Origin: CAZEAP01 sp964510315
GTDB lineage: Bacteria > Planctomycetota > Brocadiia > SM23-32
Assembly: GCA_964510315.1 (NCBI GenBank)
Contig: CAZEAP010000005.1
Span: 62,001 to 126,000 of the forward strand
Reading direction: 5' to 3'
DNA: 64,000 bases
In this document: piece after piece, positions 32,960-42,182 of the stretch
How the letters are laid out: the number at the start of each line of letters is the position of its first letter
How positions within the stretch are numbered: the first letter of the stretch is position 1
Translations under genes and position numbers: made by a program
The notes under the pieces: model-generated
Databases searched by the model: none
The model's input: only the letters and a program-made list of their open reading frames with translations
What the model was told of the DNA's origin: nothing

Positions 32960-34234
32960 TCAGTCGGGGATCTGGTCGAGGCCCGCCATCACCTTCCGGA
33001 ACGCCTGCACGTACAGTTCCATCAGCTCCAGGCCGTTGGGAGGGTTGACCTCGAAGACGTAGCAGTGAGAGTCCAGGAATTCGTTCGCATTCGGGTACTG
33101 GTCGACGTCGTAGGAGACCTCGGCTGTGCGACACCGCCAGGGACAACCGTCGCCGTAGCCCACCCGCTCCTGAAACACATCCTGAGCCGGCACGGACCTT
33201 GTCTGCCACTGTCCCACGGCCGCGCCCTCGGCCTTCAGGGCCTTCTGGACCTTCTCCCGCAAGGTGCGGGGTGAGACGTCCAGACCGAGTTCCTCGGGCT
33301 CAAAGCCGACGACGTAGTTATAGTAGACGTGCTCGCGGCCCTCGGGGACCCACGGCGTCACGACGCCGGGCAGTTCTCCGAGGTGCTCGGTGAGGAACTC
33401 GCAGTTCTCCACCCGCAGAGCGTTGTTCGCATCGAGTCGCTTGAGCTGGCTGCGGACGAATGCCTGGCTGAGCATGTCGCCCCGGTACATCCAGCCGAGT
33501 CCCCGTGCGTTGTACTGCTGCTCCTCACGCTCCCGGCCGGGAACCACGTGCTCTCCGAAGTATTGCAGGAGGGAGGCGCGTTCGTGGACCTCCTCGTCAT
33601 CGGTGGTGAACAGCCCGCCCTGGCAGCCGCTGCTGAGGGTCTTGGATGCCTGCGTGCTGTAGCCGGCGGCATCGCCCATCGAACCGCACAGGCGCCCTTT
33701 GTAGCGGGCTCCGTGCGCCTGGGCCACGTCCTCGATGACTGCGAGGTGGTGATCGGCGGCGATCTCCAGGATGGGGTCCATGTCGGCGGGCATGCCGTGT
33801 ATGTGCACGGGCATCACGGCCCTGGTGCGCTCGGTGAGGGCCGGCTCGATGAGGTCGGGATCGATGCACCAGGTGCGGGGGTCAACGTCGACGAACACGG
33901 GGATGGCGTTATGGTGGAGGACGGCGGCCGCGCTGGCCCAGAAGGTGAATGCGGGCACGATGACCTCATCGCCCGCCTCCACGCCCACTCCGGCCACGCA
34001 CATGTGGAGGGCGGCCGTGCCGCTGTTGACCGGGATGCAGTGCTTCACTCCCATGTACTCCGCCCACTCCCGGGCAAGCCCCTCCGACTGGACGCGCTGC
34101 TGCTCGGAGAACCCGGGAGCGTCGAGCACCTCGAGGACGGCCTTCCGGTCGGCCTCGGTCACTTCGGGCCAGGGCTCTATGAAGCCGTCCGGGACCGTCC
34201 TTTCGCCGCCGTTTACCGCCAGTTGCTCGGGCAT
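32960..34234 (-). CDS. DegT/DnrJ/EryC1/StrS family aminotransferase
   Basis: A 424-residue PLP enzyme, convergent with the polysaccharide locus. NSGTAALHMCV (70-80), D169 in VIEDVAQAHGARYKG and the Schiff-base lysine K198 in STQASKTLSSGCQGG define the family. It is some 60 residues longer than the enzyme at 8148, with a longer C-terminal region (VYYNYVVGFEPEEL, CHYVFEVNPPNG-like ending), similar to the AHBA-synthase/StsC group. It probably makes another amino sugar, but an aminocyclitol role is possible. AAGGGG lies 8 bases before the ATG. It follows the TrkA gene by 125 bp on the same strand; whether it belongs to that transcript is unclear. Confidence 0.87.
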   Translation of the reverse strand: MPEQLAVNGGERTVPDGFIEPWPEVTEADRKAVLEVLDAPGFSEQQRVQSEGLAREWAEYMGVKHCIPVNSGTAALHMCVAGVGVEAGDEVIVPAFTFWASAAAVLHHNAIPVFVDVDPRTWCIDPDLIEPALTERTRAVMPVHIHGMPADMDPILEIAADHHLAVIEDVAQAHGARYKGRLCGSMGDAAGYSTQASKTLSSGCQGGLFTTDDEEVHERASLLQYFGEHVVPGREREEQQYNARGLGWMYRGDMLSQAFVRSQLKRLDANNALRVENCEFLTEHLGELPGVVTPWVPEGREHVYYNYVVGFEPEELGLDVSPRTLREKVQKALKAEGAAVGQWQTRSVPAQDVFQERVGYGDGCPWRCRTAEVSYDVDQYPNANEFLDSHCYVFEVNPPNGLELMELYVQAFRKVMAGLDQIPD

Positions 34235-34359
34235 TCGCCGGCCCCTTCGGTCAGCGTTTTGCTCGTTTCAGCGTCCAGTTCCACTGCTTCGACACGCTAC
34301 TCCGGCGAACCTTGACGTGGTCGCACTGATGGGAGGACAGTTCGCCGTGGCGCCGGGGG

Positions 34360-35079
34360 TCAGTAGCCGGTCTGTAGGGCGCGGATCTTATCGTCGGCGC
34401 CGATGACCACCAGCCTGTCCCCCTCCTGGATGACGTCCGTGGCGTGGGGCAGGTCGTTTATCTGATATTCGGCCTTCTCGGTGCCGTTGGGTGCGGTGGT
34501 GAGTTCCCGGGACTTGATCGCAACGACGTTCAGCCCGTAGGTGTTGCGGAAGTCCAGTTCGTCGAGGGTCTTGCCCACGAATTCCCGCTTGGCTTTGATT
34601 TCGGCGAGGGCGTGGTTGGCAGTGATGGGGGCTATCACCTGGATTCCGGGCATCATAACCTTTTGGGCGACCTCCCGGGCCATCTCCTTCTCCAGGCTGA
34701 CGATGTTGCTCACCCCCATGGCTCCCAGTATCTGGGCCTGGTTGTGATCGATGGCCCGGACCCATATCTCCTCCACACCCAGTCGCTGGAGCACGGCGGT
34801 CACCAGGAGGCCGGCCTCGATATTCCTGCCGATGCAGACCAGGGCGAGGTCGACCTCGCCGAGGTTAAGCTTCTTCATGGCGAACTCGTTGGTGGCGTCG
34901 AGGCAGGCGGCCCGGCTGACCCGCTGGTCCACCTGCTCGACCAGCTCCTGGTCGGAGTCCACCGCCAGCACGTCGGCCCCCAGTTCCGCCAGGCGAACCG
35001 CCAGCCCAAGCCCGAACCGGCCGAGTCCGAAAACGGCCACCTTCTGGACGATTTTCCCCTTCTGTTCTTCGGGCTTCAT
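34360..35079 (-). CDS. trkA: RCK-domain potassium channel/transporter regulatory subunit (TrkA/KtrA-like)
   Basis: A 239-residue cytoplasmic protein with an N-terminal RCK_N (NAD/nucleotide-binding) domain, VAVFGLGRFGLGLAVRLAELG and AVDSDQELVEQV, and a C-terminal RCK_C domain (about 155-235; GKTLDELDFRNTYGLNVVAI, EGDRLVVIGADDK). Such proteins gate Trk/Ktr potassium transporters in response to ATP/ADP or NADH. The start is ATG 35079, with GAGGAGG four bases upstream. The membrane partner is absent: the gene is last in the lpx operon, 14 bp after lpxA. It could serve a transporter elsewhere or regulate something different. Confidence 0.9.
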   Translation of the reverse strand: MKPEEQKGKIVQKVAVFGLGRFGLGLAVRLAELGADVLAVDSDQELVEQVDQRVSRAACLDATNEFAMKKLNLGEVDLALVCIGRNIEAGLLVTAVLQRLGVEEIWVRAIDHNQAQILGAMGVSNIVSLEKEMAREVAQKVMMPGIQVIAPITANHALAEIKAKREFVGKTLDELDFRNTYGLNVVAIKSRELTTAPNGTEKAEYQINDLPHATDVIQEGDRLVVIGADDKIRALQTGY

Positions 35080-35093
35080 CGGGCCTCCTCGTT

Positions 35094-35897
35094 TCAATGA
35101 TTCCTCTGGCCTTCCAGGTAACGTCCGTGCACTCCCTCCTGGGAACGCCGGAGGAATTCCACCAAATGCTGCGCTTCCTCGCTGGCGTCCGGGTCGTCGG
35201 CCAGCTCCTCGTAAACTTTCGAGCGGTTCAGCTCCCGGGTGCGGTAGATGGCCTTGTAGACTTCCCCGAGTTCGCGGATGACCTCTTTGGAGTAGCCGGC
35301 CCTCTCCAGCCCTATCTCGTTCACCCCCCGCACGCGGGAGGGGTTTCCCTCCACGATCATGAAGGGGGGGACATCCTGGACGATGCGGCTCAGGCCCCCG
35401 ACGTATGCCTGCCTGCCGATGGTGACGAACTGGTGGCAGGCCGCGGCCCCCATCAACTTCGCCCCCACCTCCACGTGACAATGACCTCCGAGAAGGACGC
35501 CGTTGACCAGCAGCACGTCGTCGGCCAGCACGCAGTCATGACCGACATGGCTGCAGATCATGAGGTAGTTTCTGTCCCCGATACGGGTGACGCTGTTCGC
35601 GTTGACGGTACCGATGTTGACGGTAACGAACTCGCGGAACACGTTGTCGTCGCCGATGATCAACTCGGTTTTCTGCCCGTGGTAGGTAAGGTCCTGGGGG
35701 GGCGTTCCCAGCACGCTGTAGGGACCGACGAAGTTGTTCTCGCCCATCGTAACGTGCCCTTCGATGTGCGAGCCGTGGCCGATCACGCAGCTATCGCCGA
35801 TGCTAACCTCAGGGCCGATGTATGCCTGCGGGCCGATCTCCACGTCTTCGCCGATCTCGGCTCCGTTCTCCACGATCGCGCTGGGATGAATCTTCAT
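35094..35897 (-). CDS. lpxA: Acyl-ACP--UDP-N-acetylglucosamine O-acyltransferase
   Basis: First step of lipid A synthesis: moves a 3-hydroxyacyl chain from ACP to the 3-OH of UDP-GlcNAc. A 267-residue left-handed beta-helix with hexapeptide repeats from residue 3 to about 185 (IHPSAIVENGAEIGEDVEIG), catalytic His at 120 in SHVGHDC (E. coli H125), and the C-terminal helical domain (SKEVIRELGEVYKAIYRT). ATG 35897 follows AGGAAG. A longer in-frame start overlaps the fabZ end and is rejected. Stands 31 bp after lpxC-fabZ, as in many genomes. Makes the outer membrane assignment secure. Confidence 0.96.
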   Translation of the reverse strand: MKIHPSAIVENGAEIGEDVEIGPQAYIGPEVSIGDSCVIGHGSHIEGHVTMGENNFVGPYSVLGTPPQDLTYHGQKTELIIGDDNVFREFVTVNIGTVNANSVTRIGDRNYLMICSHVGHDCVLADDVLLVNGVLLGGHCHVEVGAKLMGAAACHQFVTIGRQAYVGGLSRIVQDVPPFMIVEGNPSRVRGVNEIGLERAGYSKEVIRELGEVYKAIYRTRELNRSKVYEELADDPDASEEAQHLVEFLRRSQEGVHGRYLEGQRNH

Positions 35898-35928
35898 AGA
35901 GCTTCCTCGCGTGCGTCCGGGAACTCCA

Positions 35929-37242
35929 TCACAGAGCGTCCCTGTCGGCCAGCATAAAACCCATCTCCGCCTCGCAGGCCACCTCACCGTTGACCGTTCC
36001 CCTGCCTTTGACCTGGGCGGTGCGGGAGCGAACCCGGATCGCCTCCGCCTCCAGAGTAAGCTGGTCCCCGGGGCGGACCGGTCGGCGGAGCTTTACCGAA
36101 TCCAGGCGAACCAGCAGGCAGACCCTGCCGGTGTGCTCCAGCTTGCGCAGCAGCAGCAGACCGGCCGCCTGGGCCAGCGCCTCCAACTGCAGCACGCCCG
36201 GGAGTATGGGGTAGTCCGGGTAGTGGCCCTGGAAGTAAGGCTCGTTGATAGAACAGTTCTTCACGGCAACCAGCTTGCGCTCCCCCTCCACCCGGAGCAC
36301 ACGGTCCACCATCAGGAAGGGGTAGCGATGGGGCAGAATCCGCCGTATCTCCATCACGTCCAGTTGGGCCTCGGGACCGCCTTCCTCCTCCAGCACACGG
36401 TGGAGGCGCCGGGCCAGCGCGGTGTTGAGCCGGTGTCCGCTCCGCACGGCCACCACCCTGGTCTGCGGGTCGGCATTGACCAGCGCCAGGTCCCCCAGCA
36501 GGTCGGCCACCTTGTGGCGGACGGCCTCGTCGGGGAAGCGGAGGTCCGCCTCCGCGCCGCTCCGGGGCTTTTTCACCGTGCCGTCTTTACAGAGCACGAA
36601 AGCGTTCTCGTCGGTGATGCCGCCGCCCAGGGATAGCTCGTGGAACTCCTCGTAGTCCTCGTTCAGGCCGAACGTACGGGCGGGGGCCACCTGCTCCAGG
36701 TAGGTCTCCGGTTCGATATCGACGGTGAAGCTCTGGGTGGGGTGGTAGCCTTCCTCGAAGTCGAGCACGTAGCTGACCGTGAAGCCTTCCTCCTGGGGCA
36801 TGGCAAAGATGATGGCGCGCCCCTCCGGGACCGACACGGTCTGTTCCAGCTCGAGCACGGGGCGCTCGGCGCTCTGCTCGACGATGCCTGCCGCCATGAG
36901 TGCCTCGGCGTAGGGGAGGGGACTTCCGTCCAGGGCGGGGGGCTCGTCGGCGTCCAGCTCGATCAGCAGGTTGTCCACCCCCAGGCCCATGCAGGCGCTC
37001 AGCACGTGTTCGACCGACCTCACCTCAACGTCGTTCCAGTTGAGCGTGGTGCAGCGGTAGCCGTCGCCGAGGGCCTCAATGTTGGCGGGGACGACGGGGG
37101 CGTCCGGGAGGTCGCTGCGGGTGAAAAGCAGGCCGGTAAACTCGTCGGCGGGCCGGAGCCGAACGTTCACCTCCTGCCCGCCGAACAGGGCTGTGCCGGA
37201 CAGTTCCGCGGTCCGGCCGATGGTGTGCTGAGGACGGGGCAT
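35929..37242 (-). CDS. lpxC-fabZ: Bifunctional LpxC deacetylase / FabZ dehydratase fusion
   Basis: Residues 1-285 are LpxC, the zinc enzyme that removes acetate from UDP-3-O-acyl-GlcNAc, the committed step of lipid A. Zinc ligands H79 (SVEHVLSA), H243 and D247 (RHKVADLLGDL) and H270 (SGHRLN) are all present. Residues about 296-437 are FabZ, the 3-hydroxyacyl-ACP dehydratase of fatty acid synthesis, with PHRYPFLMVDRV, catalytic H340 in FQGHYPDYPILPG and E354 in QLEALAQAAG. The fusion is known from several lineages and links control of lipid A and fatty acids. It starts one base after the skp stop, so the slot where lpxD often lies is empty. Confidence 0.95.
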   Translation of the reverse strand: MPRPQHTIGRTAELSGTALFGGQEVNVRLRPADEFTGLLFTRSDLPDAPVVPANIEALGDGYRCTTLNWNDVEVRSVEHVLSACMGLGVDNLLIELDADEPPALDGSPLPYAEALMAAGIVEQSAERPVLELEQTVSVPEGRAIIFAMPQEEGFTVSYVLDFEEGYHPTQSFTVDIEPETYLEQVAPARTFGLNEDYEEFHELSLGGGITDENAFVLCKDGTVKKPRSGAEADLRFPDEAVRHKVADLLGDLALVNADPQTRVVAVRSGHRLNTALARRLHRVLEEEGGPEAQLDVMEIRRILPHRYPFLMVDRVLRVEGERKLVAVKNCSINEPYFQGHYPDYPILPGVLQLEALAQAAGLLLLRKLEHTGRVCLLVRLDSVKLRRPVRPGDQLTLEAEAIRVRSRTAQVKGRGTVNGEVACEAEMGFMLADRDAL

Positions 37243-37243
37243 C

Positions 37244-37867
37244 TCACTTCGGTTCCATAGGGCCGGGGTATCCGGCGTTGATCCGTTCGGTCACGGCGTC
37301 GCTGATGTCCAGAGCCGGCGCGGCGTAAAGCACTTCGGTTGTGGCCAGCAGGAGGCTCTCCTCGGCGGTGCGGCCGGCGGCGAGGTCCGGGTCACGCTTC
37401 TTCAGCACCAGGTCGATCTCGTTCTTCTCCGCATGAGCTTTGACGGCGTCGGTGATTTTCCCGAACAGCTTGCGCGCGGCCTTGTTGTGGTGTTCGGCGA
37501 TACGGGTCTCGAAATCCCGCTGCGTCTGGCGCAGTTCCTCCAGCGCGCGCGCGATCTCCTGCTCTTTCTGCTGGCGTTCCTCGGTTCCGGGGGGCAGGTT
37601 GGCGTGCTCGTTGCGGAGGACCTGCACCTGCTGGCGCAGTTTCGTTACGGTGCGTTTCATCTTCTCCATCAGGCGGAGGCGCTCCTCTCCCGCATCACGC
37701 CACTGCTTGCTGGCCGCCACGACCTCGGTCATGTTAACGACGGCCACCTTCAGGGCCGGGCCGGCGGCGGGCTGCTCCTCCTGTTCCGCTCCGGCGGCCG
37801 CAGGGGCGGCCGCGCAGACCATCAGAGCGGCCAAACACGCGCAGAAAGCTCTTCTGAGGAAGTGCAT
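37244..37867 (-). CDS. skp: OmpH/Skp-family periplasmic chaperone
   Basis: Periplasmic holdase that escorts unfolded outer-membrane proteins to BamA. A 207-residue protein: signal peptide at 1-26 (RRAFCACLAALMVCAAAPAAAG), then KVAVVNMTEVVAASKQW as the first strand, two long coiled-coil arms (about 60-145, rich in E, K, Q, R), and the closing beta segment IDLVLKKRDPDL with DISDAVTERINAGY. It lies directly after bamA, the classical order. The family match is clear from layout and the N-terminal VVNM...V...S motif. Confidence 0.92.
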   Translation of the reverse strand: MHFLRRAFCACLAALMVCAAAPAAAGAEQEEQPAAGPALKVAVVNMTEVVAASKQWRDAGEERLRLMEKMKRTVTKLRQQVQVLRNEHANLPPGTEERQQKEQEIARALEELRQTQRDFETRIAEHHNKAARKLFGKITDAVKAHAEKNEIDLVLKKRDPDLAAGRTAEESLLLATTEVLYAAPALDISDAVTERINAGYPGPMEPK

Positions 37868-37927
37868 CTGGGAATCCTTTCGCTGGTTTCAGGCTGCCTG
37901 ATAATCTAAGCGAACGCGCCCTCGGAA

Positions 37928-40315
37928 TCAAAACGCGCGTTGGGCGCCGAGGGAGAAGTGGATGTTCTGGGTCTCGTCGCCGGATTCGCTCATGACGGGG
38001 GCGGCGAGGTCGACCTCCAGGGAGGTGGGCCCGAACAGGGGTATCTGCCACTGCACGCCCACGCCCACCGACATCCGCAGCTCGTCCCAGCCGGTGAACA
38101 CGTCTTCGGCATCCTCGGCAACGTAGCCGGCGTCGACGAAGCCGATCAGCCGGACCTTCTCGTCGCGGGAAACCGGCAGGCTGTACTCGAGGGAGCCCAC
38201 CAGCATGGACTCTCCGCCGACCTGGTCCTCTGTGGCCGGATCCACGGGGCTGACCCCCTCGTACTGAAAGCCGCGCAGCGAACGGAGGCCGCCGGCGTAG
38301 AAACGTTCGAAGACGGGAACGCGGTCGCCATAGGTATCCACCACGCCGAGTTGCCCGCGGACCCCCACGACGTGCTTGTAACGCCCGTTCCGCTGCCGGA
38401 CGGTCCAGTGTTTTTCCCCCCGCAGGATGAGTTTGAGGGTCTCGATGTCGCCGGCCGCCGCCTCCACCTCCATCCCCACCAGGTGGCCCTCGGTGGGCAG
38501 GATGCGGTTGTCCCGGCGGTCCAGCTCGGCCTCGAAACGGAGGAAGGGCTTGGAGAACGAACCTTCGTCCCGCTGTATCTCCAGGGCCGCCGTGGAGTCG
38601 ACGTCGTCGATGTCGATGCTCTCGTATCCGACCGTCAGGCCCCTGTGAAGGTAGCTGGAGAGGCGCTGTCCCGCGCTCACGTTGAAACCCGTTCGGGTCT
38701 CGTCGAACTCGTTCCGGACGATGCCGCGGCTGTAGAGTTCGAAGCCGAAGCTGTAATCGGTGTTGTAAACGGCGGGGTCCCGGAAAGAGACCGAGTAATA
38801 GGAGCGTTCGGTGCCGGCCCGAAGGACCAGCGACAACTGCTGGCCGCCGCCGCGGAAGGCATTGCCACGCCAGAAATCGTCCCAGCTCGAGGGCCAGTTC
38901 CAGATATCGAAGTTGTTCTCGGTCACCGAAAGCTCGCCCAGCAGGCCGGATTCGCTGCCCACGCCCGCGCCCACCATCAGCCGGCCGGTGGGGCCCTCCT
39001 TCACCCGCACGACCGCGTCGCGCAGGGTCCCCTCGTCCGGCTCCAGGCTGATGTCCACCGGTTTGCGTGCCTCCTGGTCGAAGTAGGCCGTGTTGATCAG
39101 CAGTCGCCGGCTCTCCTCCAGCTTCGACTTCCGTGCCAGCTCGCCGGGGTAGAAGGCCAGGTTCCGCCGGACCACGTCCTCTCTGGTCTTGGTCAGGCCT
39201 TCTATCCGGATACGCCGTATGTGTACCCGCTCCCCCTCGTTGATGGTAAAGCGGACGTCCACACGGGGGGCCTCTTCGGCGAACAGGGTCTCTGCCCTGA
39301 GGTTGCCCTTCCGCCGGGTGAGGTCCACGTATCCCTGGTCGGCGTAGAGTTCGGAGATCTTCTCCGCCGCCTCCTCCAGGTGCTCCGGCAGGTAGGGCTC
39401 TCCCCGTTCAAAGGGCACGGCCCCCACCAGTTCCTCGTCCTTGAACAGTTCGTTGCCCCGGAACTGCACGTCCCGCACGTGGTAGAGCGGCCCTTCCTCG
39501 ACGTGGACGCGGAGGGTTGCCCGGCGCATGTCCTCGCTGTAGGTGGGGCGCCCCGTCACCTCTGCGTCGAGGTAGCCCTTGCTGCGGTAGAGGTCCCTTA
39601 TCCGCCGCAGGTCCTCGGGAAAGGCTTCGCTGTCGAGCCAGCCGGGCCAGATGAAGGAGAGCCATCCGCGCTCGGAGTTCCGCATGACGTCCTCCAGCTC
39701 GCCGTCCTCCATGCTGCGGTTGCCTTCGAAGACGATCTCCTCTACGTAGCTGCGGACGCCTTCGTCGACGTAGAAGACCAGTTCCCTCTCCAGCTCACCG
39801 GAGACCTGCAGGGCGGCCTCGACGGAGGCGCCGGCGTAGCCCTGGTCCTGGTAGGCGAACCGCACCTGCTGCTGGGCCGCCCGCACGTCGAAACGCCCCA
39901 CGCGGTCGCCGGCATTCAGGCCGATGACCTCGCGGAGTCGGTCGCTGGAAACCCTCTCGTTGCCCCGGAAAGAGACTCGGCTGAGCTGTATGCGCTCGGT
40001 CAGCTCCAGCACCAGTTCCACCCCGCCCTTGGCGGGCCTTTCTGCGCGGTAGGCGAGGGTGCCCCAGCGCCCGGAGGAATTCCAGCGCTCCACCGCAGCC
40101 TCGATCTTTTCCCGCTGGAAACGCATACCGGTCTGAAAACCCAACACGCCCAGAACTGTCCGGCGCGCCAGCAGATAGTTGTTCCGAACGGTGATACTCT
40201 CGACTGCGTCCGCGGCCCCGAGGGCGGGTTGGGCGGCGCCGCCGAACAAAAGAAGCAGGATGAGACAGATGCACAACCGACGCCATCCGAGGTGACGGCC
40301 AGGGGAATTTCTCAT
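37928..40315 (-). CDS. bamA: Outer membrane protein assembly factor BamA
   Basis: Core of the machine that inserts beta-barrel proteins in the outer membrane. 795 residues: signal peptide ending ALGAA near 35, five POTRA domains between about 37 and 425 (for example LSRVSFRGNERVSSDRLREV and HIRRIRIEGLTKTREDVVRR), then a 16-strand barrel. The loop 6 hallmark is present as SLRGFQYEG (usual VRGF). The last residue is Phe (HFSLGAQRAF), the recognition signal for barrel insertion. Length matches E. coli BamA (810). It is 10 bp downstream of dnaB in the same operon. Confidence 0.96.
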   Translation of the reverse strand: MRNSPGRHLGWRRLCICLILLLLFGGAAQPALGAADAVESITVRNNYLLARRTVLGVLGFQTGMRFQREKIEAAVERWNSSGRWGTLAYRAERPAKGGVELVLELTERIQLSRVSFRGNERVSSDRLREVIGLNAGDRVGRFDVRAAQQQVRFAYQDQGYAGASVEAALQVSGELERELVFYVDEGVRSYVEEIVFEGNRSMEDGELEDVMRNSERGWLSFIWPGWLDSEAFPEDLRRIRDLYRSKGYLDAEVTGRPTYSEDMRRATLRVHVEEGPLYHVRDVQFRGNELFKDEELVGAVPFERGEPYLPEHLEEAAEKISELYADQGYVDLTRRKGNLRAETLFAEEAPRVDVRFTINEGERVHIRRIRIEGLTKTREDVVRRNLAFYPGELARKSKLEESRRLLINTAYFDQEARKPVDISLEPDEGTLRDAVVRVKEGPTGRLMVGAGVGSESGLLGELSVTENNFDIWNWPSSWDDFWRGNAFRGGGQQLSLVLRAGTERSYYSVSFRDPAVYNTDYSFGFELYSRGIVRNEFDETRTGFNVSAGQRLSSYLHRGLTVGYESIDIDDVDSTAALEIQRDEGSFSKPFLRFEAELDRRDNRILPTEGHLVGMEVEAAAGDIETLKLILRGEKHWTVRQRNGRYKHVVGVRGQLGVVDTYGDRVPVFERFYAGGLRSLRGFQYEGVSPVDPATEDQVGGESMLVGSLEYSLPVSRDEKVRLIGFVDAGYVAEDAEDVFTGWDELRMSVGVGVQWQIPLFGPTSLEVDLAAPVMSESGDETQNIHFSLGAQRAF

Positions 40316-40325
40316 CGGTAGTGGC

Positions 40326-41690
40326 TCAATGGAAGTTGGTTTGGGTGGAGCGCGACTCGAAGCGCAAAAAGCGCTTGCGGAACACCAATCGCACCAGCCC
40401 GGTGGGGCCGTTGCGCTGTTTGGCGACGATGATGTCGGCCTTGCTGCCGGGAACGTCGGTATCTTCCTGCTCTTCGCCCGGCAGAAACGGCCGATGCAGC
40501 AGGAGCACGACGTCGGCGTCCTGTTCGATGGCGCCGCTTTCCCGCAGGTCCGAGAGCCGCGGCCGTCGCTGTTCCTGCTCGACCCGCCGGCTCAACTGGG
40601 CTATGGCCACGACGGGGACGCCAAGCTCTCGTGCGAGGGCCTTCAGGCCCTGACTGATGCCGGCCACCTCGGTCGCCCGGTTCTCCCGCCGACGACTGGG
40701 GGTGAGCAACTGGAGGTAGTCCACGACGACAAGTTCAACGCCGTGCCGGTGGGCCAACCTGCGGGCCCGGGCGCGCAGGTCCATGACCCGCAGCGTGGCG
40801 GTGTCGGAGATGTAGAGCGGCAGCCCCACCAGCTCGTCCAGGGAAGCCTCCAGTTGATCCCACTGGGACGTTTCGAGGGTCCCACGCCTGAACTTGTGGG
40901 TGTCCACCTTGTTGTGGATGCACAGGAAGTTGCTGACGATCTGTTCGGCGGGCATCTCCAGGCTGTAGAGCGCGGCGGGGCGCCGCTGCACCACGCAGAC
41001 GTTGTGAAGGATGTTCAACGCCAGACTCGTCTTGCCGATGCTGGGTCGGGCGGCCACAACGATGAACTGGCCGGGCTGGAACCCCCCGGTCAGGTCGTCC
41101 AGGTCGTAGTAGCCGGTGGCCAGCCCGGTGAGCTGACCGGGATTCTGGTGCAGCTCTTCCAGTCGGGCCACGATGTTCTGGAGCACGTCGTTCATCTGGC
41201 GGACCGGGGCGCTCTCCTTCTCGTCACGAACCGAGAGTATCTCGGATTCCGCCTCGTCGAGCAGCTCCTCCACGTCCTGGGAGTTGGTGTAGGCGCTTTT
41301 CTGGATGCTGGTGGCCGTCTGGATAAGGTGTCGCCGGAGGGCGTGGGTGCGGACGATCTCGATGTAGTGCTCGGCGTTGGCGCTGGTGGGAACCGACTCC
41401 ATCAGCTCGACCAGGTAACCGACGCCTCCGACCTTCTCCAGCTTCTCCTGGCGGGCCAGCTCGTCCCGCAGCAGTATCAGGTCCACTGCATTCTGGGCGT
41501 CGGAGAGCTGCAGAATGGCGGAGTAGACGTCCTGATGGGCCAGCTTATAGAAGCTCTCCTCCGAGAGCCTCTCCCGGGCCAGGTGCACGGCCTCGGAGGA
41601 AAGCAGCATGGAGCCGAGCACACCCATCTCCGCCTGCAGGTCGTGAGGAGGAACACGGGGGCTGGCGCTGCCGTCCGGACTGTCGGCCAT
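40326..41690 (-). CDS. dnaB: Replicative DNA helicase
   Basis: Hexameric helicase that unwinds DNA ahead of the replisome. The N-terminal domain (about 12-115; DLQAEMGVLGSMLL) and linker precede the RecA-like motor with Walker A ARPSIGKTS (214-222), Walker B ELVVVDYLQLL, the H4 motif LSDLRESGAIEQDADVVLLLHR and arginine finger region VAKQRNGPTG. The Ile in Walker A replaces the common Met. 454 residues is the normal length and no intein is present. Position after rplI is conserved in many bacteria. Confidence 0.97.
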   Translation of the reverse strand: MADSPDGSASPRVPPHDLQAEMGVLGSMLLSSEAVHLARERLSEESFYKLAHQDVYSAILQLSDAQNAVDLILLRDELARQEKLEKVGGVGYLVELMESVPTSANAEHYIEIVRTHALRRHLIQTATSIQKSAYTNSQDVEELLDEAESEILSVRDEKESAPVRQMNDVLQNIVARLEELHQNPGQLTGLATGYYDLDDLTGGFQPGQFIVVAARPSIGKTSLALNILHNVCVVQRRPAALYSLEMPAEQIVSNFLCIHNKVDTHKFRRGTLETSQWDQLEASLDELVGLPLYISDTATLRVMDLRARARRLAHRHGVELVVVDYLQLLTPSRRRENRATEVAGISQGLKALARELGVPVVAIAQLSRRVEQEQRRPRLSDLRESGAIEQDADVVLLLHRPFLPGEEQEDTDVPGSKADIIVAKQRNGPTGLVRLVFRKRFLRFESRSTQTNFH

Positions 41691-41720
41691 GTCTCGATGG
41701 TTTCAAAAGGAAGGCTGCCT

Positions 41721-42182
41721 TTACACCTCAGCTTCTTCTTCGGCGGCCACCCGCACGGTAATGCTGACCCGGACCTCTGGATGAAGCATCAGCTCGATCT
41801 GATAATCGCCCAACTCCTCGATGGGCTCCGGGAGTTCGACGCTGGTGGACCGGATTCCTTCGAAGCCGCTCTCGGTGAGCCTCTGTGCGATCTGTCGGGC
41901 GTTCACCGAGCCGAACAGGTGGCCCTCCTCGGTGGCCCGGGCGGTGATGTAGCAGAGGAAGCCCTCCAGCAGTTCGGCCTGGCGGCGCAGGCGGTCCAGT
42001 TCCTCCTCCTCCCGGCGATGCCTCTCCCGGCGGGCTTTCTCGGCCTGCCGCAGATTCTCCTCGGTGACCGGCGCCGCTATGTTCTTCGGCAGCAGGTAGT
42101 TGCGGGCGTAGCCGTCGGCCACTTCCACGACGTCGCCGGTGCGGCCCACGTTCTCCACGTCCTGGCGCAGCAGAACTTCCAT
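41721..42182 (-). CDS. rplI: 50S ribosomal protein L9
   Basis: Binds 23S rRNA near the L1 stalk. The 153-residue product starts MEVLLRQDVENVGRTGDVVE and has the N-domain signature GYARNYLLPKNIA, a long charged connecting helix (QAEKARRERHRREEEELD) and the C-terminal domain (GHLFGSVNARQIA). ATG 42182 follows GGGGAGG with a 9-base gap. Sixty-six further in-frame codons upstream lie across the ssb end and are rejected. No rpsR lies between ssb and rplI, where it often is. Confidence 0.96.
   Translation of the reverse strand: MEVLLRQDVENVGRTGDVVEVADGYARNYLLPKNIAAPVTEENLRQAEKARRERHRREEEELDRLRRQAELLEGFLCYITARATEEGHLFGSVNARQIAQRLTESGFEGIRSTSVELPEPIEELGDYQIELMLHPEVRVSITVRVAAEEEAEV

Noticed and set aside
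37940..40321. Long open frame of 793 codons on the plus strand
   Set aside because: It is the antisense of bamA, whose protein has every expected domain and motif.
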